From Gimesia aquarii (GTDB taxonomy: Bacteria > Planctomycetota > Planctomycetia > Planctomycetales > Planctomycetaceae): a DNA stretch of 64,000 nt. This document shows positions 57,952 to 64,000 of the stretch, piece after piece. Location of the stretch: contig NZ_CP037422.1 of NCBI RefSeq assembly GCF_007748175.1, positions 6,464,334 to 6,528,333 on the forward strand, read 5' to 3'. Each line of letters opens with the position of its first letter. Within the stretch, counting starts at the first letter, position 1. A program made the translations under genes and the position numbers. The notes beneath the pieces were generated by a model. The model was given only the letters and a program-made list of their open reading frames with translations. It did not search any database and was not told the origin of the DNA.

Positions 57952-58326
57952 GATTTCTCACTTCTGTACACAATTCTGAACATACCGAATGAAATTCCGC
58001 CTGATAATTGGAATAATCGGGATAACTACTCAATCGGCAATGTCGATTTTCTTTATCAGTGTTAATTATTTTAAACAAATCACCCAAACCCGATTCTGAC
58101 GGGAATAATAGAGTAAGTTAGCTCCACATTCTTAACTTGGCCAGAAAAAATTTGGCTTCGTGGATCGTTTTTCCACAAATGGACTGTGATATTAAAATCA
58201 GATATTCAGGGATGATGATTGCAAACGAATGCTTTGCTATCTGTTTTATCTTGTTTTTTCGTAGTTCATCCGAATACAAATTGATTCAGGTACAACCAGC
58301 CCCCTCGAATAAGGTTTCACGTAAAT
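57952..58326. other. Intergenic region before the small 107-residue gene
   Basis: 375 bp without a supported gene, RNA or clear hairpin. A short open frame inside it has no ribosome binding site and is not listed. Confidence 0.35.
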
Positions 58327-58650
58327 ATGGTAAAACAACTTACTGCCCCAAAAGAATTGGTCGTTGATCGTCGTCTCGTCAGTAGAAGAGCTTCGAAATC
58401 CAAAGAAGAAATCCATGAGAAGCATGAAGACGTTGATGTGGTAGATCGACGTAAAACAGAGCGAAGACGCCAGATTGATCCCACAACCTGCGAACGCGAC
58501 TATAGTGACCAAGAAATCGACTTTATGAAAGCAATGGACGACTACAAAAGACGCAGTGGTCGTCAATTCCCAACCTGGAGTGAAGTTCTGGAAGTACTAC
58601 ACAGCATGGGCTATCGTAGAGTCGCAGAACCTACTGATATTTCACTCTAA
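58327..58650 (+). CDS. Hypothetical basic protein (107 aa)
   Basis: The protein is rich in Arg, Lys and Glu, with a repeated VDRR motif ([17 protein letters not shown] and [14 protein letters not shown]). The C-terminal part ([21 protein letters not shown], then [17 protein letters not shown]) reads like a short helical domain. No signal peptide is present. A perfect terminator follows. Family unknown; a nucleic-acid-binding role is possible but not shown. Confidence 0.65.
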   Translation: MVKQLTAPKELVVDRRLVSRRASKSKEEIHEKHEDVDVVDRRKTERRRQIDPTTCERDYSDQEIDFMKAMDDYKRRSGRQFPTWSEVLEVLHSMGYRRVAEPTDISL

Positions 58651-58680
58651 AATTAGCAAAATTCCGATTCTAAGATATTC

Positions 58681-58709
58681 AGTGAGGCACGGTTTAACCG
58701 TGCCTCACT
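58681..58709 (+). terminator. Rho-independent terminator
   Basis: AGTGAGGCACGGTT (58681-58694) pairs perfectly with AACCGTGCCTCACT (58696-58709), followed by a run of Ts on the plus strand. It ends the transcript of the 107-residue gene and sits eight bases from the end of the convergent phosphatase gene at 58717. Confidence 0.9.
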
Positions 58710-58716
58710 TTTTTTA

Positions 58717-60411
58717 TTATGCCGGATCGCGCCCAATAATGACTAATGAGAGATCGTCATATTGCTCACTTTTACCAACAAATTTTTTGACAGCGTTTAA
58801 GATCTGGGTCCCCAACTCACTTGCCCCTGCCTTTGATTCACAAATGGCTGACTTCAACCGCTCGATTCCAAATTGCTCACGTTCCTCATTCATGGCTTCG
58901 GTAATACCATCAGTAAATAGAATCAATCGTTCTCCGGGCTTTAACTGATGCTGTAGAGTCTTATATTCATAATCTTCCATCACTCCCAAAGGAACACTCG
59001 GACTCTCTGCCGTCAACTCTCTTAAAGAGCCATTCGCATCAAACAGTAAAGGATCCAGGTGGCCGGCGTTGACAAAGGAAATTTCGTTCTGTGTAAGTTG
59101 AATCTGTCCTAGAATAAATGTGATAAACCGACCATCGTGTGCTGCTTCGTCGATATGATGATTAATCCGATGAACCGCATCAGTCACATCAGTCACAAAC
59201 TCAACTGTGCTGCGCACAGCACTACATACCCGAGACATCACAAGCGAAGCCGGAACTCCCTTACCGGCAACGTCTCCCAGAGCAAACCAGATCAGATCAT
59301 CATCGGTCTGAATAAAATCGTAATAATCACCTCCCACTGCACGGGCTGCTTCATAGGATACAAAAAAATCATAACCTGCGACTTCAGGAATTTTGGCTGG
59401 CAACAAACCCTTCTGTACACGAGCAGCAATTTCCATTTCATTATCATAACGTTGTTTTTCAACATGCGAGATCATTAAACGGGCACTCTCATACGAAAGT
59501 GCCGTCTGACCGGCAATGACCATTAAGAGTTCTAAATCATCGTCCGAAAACATCTGACCGGCAACTTGAGTATCCAGGTTAATAATACCGATCACAGTTC
59601 CATCGCGGCCTAACATCGGTGCACATAAAATTGAACGAATGGTTAAAGTAGAGAGAGACTCACTATGTTCAAATCGTTCATCATTGGCAGCGTCTGCGGA
59701 AAGTACACCCGTTTTATTATCGGTTACCGCCTTGAGGACTGTCCGACTCAACTGCAATGCTTCCTGGTCATCATCCCGCCGATGGCGAATCGCTTTGGGC
59801 ATAAAACGCTGATTTTCGGGATCCCTTAATAAAATACATCCACGATCAGCAGCGGGAAAAATTCGAAATAGACCTTCCAGAACCTTCTCCGCCATGGAAT
59901 CCAAATCAGAAGCAGAAGCGATTGTGCGACTGATTTCCAAAATCGCCTTTAATTTAATTTCGGGTTTAATCTGGTACTGATTGATGTCTCCGTTTGTATC
60001 TGTTGCTCTTAGAATTGTGGATTTATCAATGTCAGGCGGCCTGAAAGAAACCGTTTTCAGCGAAGGAATCAAACCATAAGAGGTAAGCAGACCTTCATGC
60101 TGACCGTTTTCAAAATCAGCATCCCCTGAAAATTCTAATAGAAAGGGACCTATTGAAATTTGATCGCCTGATTGCAGAATAACCGGGCCTTTAACAAGCA
60201 CATCATTTACAAAAGTCCCATTGCCACTGCCTAGATCTTCCAAGAGATACTGCTGGTTCAGATCAACTGTAATACGCGCATGATGACGTGAAACCGTGTT
60301 TGACTTAAGACAAACTTCACAATCAGGATGTCGTCCTAATGTAACCCGTCCTCCCTTGATTTCCAATCTGGAAGAGTTGCCATTATTTTGCAAAAACAGA
60401 CTGGCAGACAT
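58717..60411 (-). CDS. FHA-GAF-PP2C (SpoIIE-type) phosphatase
   Basis: The 564-residue protein joins an FHA domain (about residues 5-95; [27 protein letters not shown]), a GAF domain (about 165-320; [10 protein letters not shown]) and a SpoIIE/PP2C-type phosphatase domain (about 345-560). The phosphatase keeps the metal Asp residues: [27 protein letters not shown] and DDLSLVI. It probably removes phosphate from serine/threonine, perhaps of an anti-anti-sigma factor, with GAF sensing a ligand and FHA reading a phosphothreonine. It lies 40 bp downstream of a close paralogue on the same strand. Confidence 0.93.
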   Translation of the reverse strand: MSASLFLQNNGNSSRLEIKGGRVTLGRHPDCEVCLKSNTVSRHHARITVDLNQQYLLEDLGSGNGTFVNDVLVKGPVILQSGDQISIGPFLLEFSGDADFENGQHEGLLTSYGLIPSLKTVSFRPPDIDKSTILRATDTNGDINQYQIKPEIKLKAILEISRTIASASDLDSMAEKVLEGLFRIFPAADRGCILLRDPENQRFMPKAIRHRRDDDQEALQLSRTVLKAVTDNKTGVLSADAANDERFEHSESLSTLTIRSILCAPMLGRDGTVIGIINLDTQVAGQMFSDDDLELLMVIAGQTALSYESARLMISHVEKQRYDNEMEIAARVQKGLLPAKIPEVAGYDFFVSYEAARAVGGDYYDFIQTDDDLIWFALGDVAGKGVPASLVMSRVCSAVRSTVEFVTDVTDAVHRINHHIDEAAHDGRFITFILGQIQLTQNEISFVNAGHLDPLLFDANGSLRELTAESPSVPLGVMEDYEYKTLQHQLKPGERLILFTDGITEAMNEEREQFGIERLKSAICESKAGASELGTQILNAVKKFVGKSEQYDDLSLVIIGRDPA

Positions 60412-60451
60412 GCGATCGCCATCAGGTTGTAAGTAACGAAAACGTCATTAT

Positions 60452-62131
60452 TCAGGAAACACGCCCGAATGTCATTATGGTAATATCGTCATTCTGAGGA
60501 CGCCCATTAGCATGACGCCTGACATCTGCCAACAAAGCTTGTCCTAATTCAGCAGCATTTTTATCACGATTGGCTTTAATAAAGTCACGCATGCGGTCCA
60601 ACGTATACAATTCACCTTCCGGATTCATCGCTTCATCAACACCATCGGTAAACAGGATCACAATCTCACCTGGTGCCAAATCACGTTCTACAACTTTGTA
60701 AGGAAATCCTTCCATTACACCAATTGGCACACCAATGCTCTCTTCTGGAAATTCATCGATTATCCCATCAGGTTTTAAAATCATGGGAGACATATGCCCT
60801 GCATTCACAAGAGAAAGTCGATGATTTCTGGTATCCAGTATGACAAGTACATACGTCACAAAACGTCCTTCGACTGCACTATCACACATATGGTCGTTAA
60901 TCGCTTCGACCGCAGGACCGACTTCATGTACAAATCGCATCGTATTTTGTACACAGCTTGAGATACGAGCCATGATCATCGCCCCTGGAACCCCCTTTCC
61001 TGCAACATCTCCGAACGAAAGCCCAATCTTGTCATCAGGCAGCTCAAAAATGTCATAGTAGTCTCCCCCGACAGCCTGTGCAGAATGATATGAAGCAAAA
61101 AACTCGTAACCTTCCACAGTAGGAACGGAACTTGGAAGAAGTCCCTGTTGAACGCCGCGCGCTATGTTCATCTCATTGTCTTGTTTCTGTTTTTCCATGA
61201 AAGAAGACATCAGTCGCGCACTTTCATACGAAAGCGCTGCCTGACCGGCAACCGACATCAAAAGATCCAAATCTTCTTCCTGGAATTGTTTCAGTGGATT
61301 TTGAGTATCGATATTAATAATGCCAATCGGCTCTTCTGCAAGCCCCATCATGGGGACACACATCATGGAACGGATCGATAAATTTGAAATGGATTCACTG
61401 GCATCGAACTGAGAGTCGCTTGCCGCATCGGCCGATAAAATACCGGACTTTTCCTCAAGAACCTTATTGATAATAGTTCGGCTTAATTTGACAGTCGCGT
61501 CTTCCCCCTCACGACGATGTTTAAATGCTCTAGGAACCATTTCACCATTTGATTCCTCTTTAAGTAGAATGCAACCACGGTCTGCAGCGGGAAAAATATT
61601 GAACAATGTCGTTAGAATTTGGGGTAACAGCTTCTCCAGATCAACTGTTCCCGCAAGGCTACGACTGATTTCAATCATCGCTTTTAATTTGGCTTCTGGA
61701 CGTACATCGAGTCCACCAAAACCTCCAGCTCCAGAAATAGCCCCCATTATGGTTGCCGCACCACTGTCCTCGTCAGTAGAAAATCCGATATCAAAACCAG
61801 AGTCAAGCACAGATCCGATCGATGACTGCTTTGATTCATTTACTTGATCAGTCTCGAATCGAAATAGAATCGGACCGACCTTCAAACGATCTTCATGCTC
61901 TAATTGGGTTCGACCTTCAATTTTTTTGCCGTTGACAAAGGTCCCGTTTCCACTTCCCAGGTCTTCGACGAAAAACTGATCTCCCTCCCCTATGACTTGT
62001 GCATGACGGCGAGAAACCATATTCGAATCGAGTTGGATCTGGCATTCTGGGTGCCTGCCTAGTACTGTTTGCTCTCCGGAAAGCGAATAAGACACTGCTT
62101 GACCGGCTTGCAGCATGACCAGGGTAGCCAT
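60452..62131 (-). CDS. FHA-GAF-PP2C (SpoIIE-type) phosphatase, paralogue
   Basis: The protein has the same order as its neighbour: FHA ([33 protein letters not shown]), GAF ([12 protein letters not shown]) and PP2C ([41 protein letters not shown]). The metal ligands are intact. ATG 62131 is preferred; the upstream start at 62218 adds 29 residues with no domain likeness. The two tandem copies with a 40 bp gap are probably one duplication and one transcript. The linker between FHA and GAF differs in sequence, so their inputs may differ. Confidence 0.93.
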   Translation of the reverse strand: MATLVMLQAGQAVSYSLSGEQTVLGRHPECQIQLDSNMVSRRHAQVIGEGDQFFVEDLGSGNGTFVNGKKIEGRTQLEHEDRLKVGPILFRFETDQVNESKQSSIGSVLDSGFDIGFSTDEDSGAATIMGAISGAGGFGGLDVRPEAKLKAMIEISRSLAGTVDLEKLLPQILTTLFNIFPAADRGCILLKEESNGEMVPRAFKHRREGEDATVKLSRTIINKVLEEKSGILSADAASDSQFDASESISNLSIRSMMCVPMMGLAEEPIGIINIDTQNPLKQFQEEDLDLLMSVAGQAALSYESARLMSSFMEKQKQDNEMNIARGVQQGLLPSSVPTVEGYEFFASYHSAQAVGGDYYDIFELPDDKIGLSFGDVAGKGVPGAMIMARISSCVQNTMRFVHEVGPAVEAINDHMCDSAVEGRFVTYVLVILDTRNHRLSLVNAGHMSPMILKPDGIIDEFPEESIGVPIGVMEGFPYKVVERDLAPGEIVILFTDGVDEAMNPEGELYTLDRMRDFIKANRDKNAAELGQALLADVRRHANGRPQNDDITIMTFGRVS

Positions 62132-62245
62132 ATAGAAAACCCTTATTAGAATTTGTTTAAAGATATGATTAAAACTGGATATGAAAAATATTTTATAGTG
62201 CTCAAGTTCCAGATGCAATCGCTTCAGAAACTCGAATCGCCTACT

Positions 62246-63526
62246 TTAACAGCTGAAAATTGTTTCAACATTTCCCCGCAAAACCAGTTTACCGAGTTCA
62301 ATAGCGCGCTGTTCAGACCAATTTCGGTTAATTACAAAGTCCGTGGCTAAAACATTTGCTAATACACGACGATACATGCGAAATTTAGGTAAAGCAAATT
62401 CCAATTTGTACATATCACTGTAATAACCAATCAGTTTTGTTTTCGGTACTGCTTCCAAACGACTTTTACAATCAAACGTAATAAATGCAGGCGTATTCGA
62501 ATACCACCAATGACCATTGATGACAACATTTGGAAAGATCCAGCTATAACTAACCAGTTCCTGATTGCTGGTACTTGTTAACACAGAAACAGGGAATGTA
62601 ACTTTCGGAAACGCGTTGAACAGCTCCTTATATTGTATCAGCGATGTGCGTTTGTCATATAAATCCTGTCCCTGGTAAACTCCTGCTTCATAAACCCGTC
62701 TATTGACCCCAATCATCAAATCAAATGGTAATCTATATACTCCGCAATATTCTGCCAGTGTCCAGAATACAAATTGACTAACCAGTTTAGACTCTTCAGA
62801 ATTTAAGTCATCACCTGCAAAAAGTGAGCGCACGGTAGAGTCAACTTGATCGGCAGTTACTGAAACAGGAGAAAAATCTGGTGGTAACGAAATCGCACAA
62901 GCCCGCGCACCGTTTGAGGTGAAATGTTCAAATAATTCGCCAATGGCTTCTCGCAGCGTGCTAGCACACCCAACATCCACCTGAGTCGCTTTCCCAAGAC
63001 GTTCCCGCGTTTCATTTTTTGTAAGGTGAAAGACAAGATCATCCGTTCTCAGACAAGGGATGTAAAGCTTGGTATCGAAACCTTCCAGAGGGTCGTCGAA
63101 ATCATTTGTTAAAAAGACCCGTTCGAGACCACTCTGTTTTAAAACTTGTTGCTCCCAGTCTGGTTGTGCCATTTTCTCGGCAGCTGTGTCATAGAGATAC
63201 TCCCAATTGGATTCTGTAATTGTCTCGTCTTGGAAATCAAAAAATTCGCTACAGATATCCATCAACCAGCTGAGTTGTATCGTATTATCCAGATCACCCA
63301 ACTGAGTGACCAACCGCCCTACTTTTTCTTTGGGATCAATACCAGGCTCTTCGATTGATTCTTTGGCGAGTCCCGCAGAGTGTGCTAACTCCGTGTAGTA
63401 ATGGTACCCCATTATATCTGCTAATGTTGTTGAAGCGGCAGAGTGGGGATTGATATGTGTATGAGGGTCAATCAGAACGAGACTCTCTAATTCATCAAAA
63501 ATACGTTTATTTAACTGTTCAGACAT
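62246..63526 (-). CDS. Glucuronate isomerase-like (UxaC-family) protein
   Basis: The protein resembles the metal-dependent UxaC branch of the amidohydrolase-like family. A metal-binding DPHTHIN motif is close to the N-terminus, and a second part includes ERVFLTNDFDDPLEGFD and PNVVINGHWWYSN. UxaC isomerises glucuronate or galacturonate; members in planctomycetes often stand without the other uronate genes, as here, so the substrate is uncertain. ATG 63526 with AGGAA about 12 bases upstream is preferred over a TTG at 63556. It is upstream of the two phosphatases, 115 bp away. Confidence 0.82.
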   Translation of the reverse strand: MSEQLNKRIFDELESLVLIDPHTHINPHSAASTTLADIMGYHYYTELAHSAGLAKESIEEPGIDPKEKVGRLVTQLGDLDNTIQLSWLMDICSEFFDFQDETITESNWEYLYDTAAEKMAQPDWEQQVLKQSGLERVFLTNDFDDPLEGFDTKLYIPCLRTDDLVFHLTKNETRERLGKATQVDVGCASTLREAIGELFEHFTSNGARACAISLPPDFSPVSVTADQVDSTVRSLFAGDDLNSEESKLVSQFVFWTLAEYCGVYRLPFDLMIGVNRRVYEAGVYQGQDLYDKRTSLIQYKELFNAFPKVTFPVSVLTSTSNQELVSYSWIFPNVVINGHWWYSNTPAFITFDCKSRLEAVPKTKLIGYYSDMYKLEFALPKFRMYRRVLANVLATDFVINRNWSEQRAIELGKLVLRGNVETIFSC

Positions 63527-63650
63527 AATGAGATGGTTCCTGCTAATTTCAGACAATAATCAAGTATTCAGCGAATATAATCAGTCAGCCGTAACAGTGC
63601 AATCAGGTGGTGAATTCCCATAAATTTCAGTAACCAAAATGCATAAAAAA

Positions 63651-63680
63651 GCGACTCTGCGTCAAATGCCACAGAGTCGC
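63651..63680 (-). terminator. Rho-independent terminator after the WD40 gene
   Basis: GCGACTCTG (63651-63659) pairs with CAGAGTCGC (63672-63680). On the minus strand six Ts follow the stem, so it terminates the WD40 gene that ends at 63716. Confidence 0.8.
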
Positions 63681-63715
63681 TAAATATTGCTTGATTAACT
63701 AAATGTATGAAAGAA

Positions 63716-64000
63716 TTATTTTCCCACTTTGGCCTGTTGATTTTGTGAAGGAACTGGGGGTGGATTAAAGCTGTTACGTAGCTTACCTGTTTTTGCATCC
63801 CAGACTCTTAAAACCCCATCTTCTCCTCCAGCAATCACGGTCGCTTCATCTCGACTGGCAGCAACACTATAAACATAATCTGTTGAACCACCCAAGTTAC
63901 GATAATTGGAGCCGTTGGTAGTCAAATGCAGACGAACAGTTTTGTCGCCTCCCCCACTGACAACATTAGCGCCCAGCCCAATGAAGGAAATGGATGTTAC
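63716..64000 (-). CDS. WD40-repeat protein, C-terminal fragment (cut by window edge)
   Basis: The frame enters at the right edge and stops with TAA at 63718-63716. The visible residues form WD40-type blades: FIGLGANVVSGGGDKTVRLH, then AGGEDGVLRVWDAKTGKLRNSF, with the GxDxxVRxW-like pattern. A short Gln/Pro-rich tail ends the protein. WD40 propellers hold protein complexes; in planctomycetes they are often large exported or cytochrome-linked proteins. The N-terminus is outside the window. Confidence 0.85.
   Translation of the reverse strand, partial: VTSISFIGLGANVVSGGGDKTVRLHLTTNGSNYRNLGGSTDYVYSVAASRDEATVIAGGEDGVLRVWDAKTGKLRNSFNPPPVPSQNQQAKVGK

Noticed and set aside
1-64000. tRNA, rRNA, CRISPR arrays, insertion sequences or phage genes
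   Set aside because: I scanned the intergenic regions by eye for T-arm motifs, regular direct repeats and transposase or integrase frames and found none. A dedicated RNA search was not possible.

Overview
The window looks like chromosomal DNA from a planctomycete, probably a Gimesia / Planctomyces maris-type member of the Planctomycetaceae. Reasons: two DUF1559 proteins, one with the type IV pilin-like N-terminus typical of the phylum, each beside a small carboxypeptidase-regulatory-like lipoprotein; many long exported proteins of unknown function; FHA-GAF-PP2C phosphatases; a methenyl-tetrahydromethanopterin cyclohydrolase in a bacterium; short scattered operons; and frequent GTG/TTG starts. 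The genus is an inference. I saw no phage, transposase, CRISPR array, rRNA or tRNA.

Layout. 1-4.5 kb (minus): nusA, infB and the first codons of rbfA. 5.2-6.7 kb: an exported TPR protein. 6.7-12.6 kb (minus): lipid block rpmF-plsX-fabD-acpP-fabF, then a ketosynthase homologue whose catalytic Cys is Glu. 12.8-24 kb: exported and hypothetical genes, namely a TPR-like protein, a squalene-cyclase-repeat protein with a CxxCH motif, a DUF1559/lipoprotein pair, orphan small ORFs, DinB, a GT87 membrane protein, a DUF1570-like gluzincin and a neutral ceramidase-like protein. 24-33.5 kb: aconitase, an RluA pseudouridine synthase, soluble transhydrogenase, a lipoprotein-like MsrP and a BAX-inhibitor-1 membrane protein. 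33.8-39.3 kb: fused 5-oxoprolinase, cyclophilin and a DUF1445 (D-glutamate cyclase-type) protein. 39.9-43.7 kb: DapA-family enzyme, Mch, RimK-like ATP-grasp and a CysQ-type phosphatase. 44.9-51.4 kb: a YrdC/low-molecular-weight phosphatase fusion, rpiB, gcvH, gcvPA, gcvPB and a lipoate ligase-type enzyme. 51.8-64 kb: FHA protein, a decaying DUF1559/lipoprotein pair, ECF sigma factor with a membrane partner, two tandem FHA-GAF-PP2C phosphatases, a glucuronate isomerase-like protein and a partial WD40 protein.

How the genes work together. The first block serves translation and transcription elongation. The second makes acyl-ACP and phospholipid precursors; fabG and fabH are not here. The 39.9-51 kb region joins C1 transfer on tetrahydromethanopterin to glycine cleavage and lipoylation, although gcvT is absent. 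The last 12 kb is rich in signalling: three FHA proteins, two PP2C phosphatases and a sigma/anti-sigma-like pair, with no Ser/Thr kinase in view.

The most unusual items are the Cys-less ketosynthase, the YrdC-phosphatase fusion that condenses the Bacillus ywlC-ywlE-ywlF gene order, and the broken DUF1559/lipoprotein pair at 53.2-54.5 kb.
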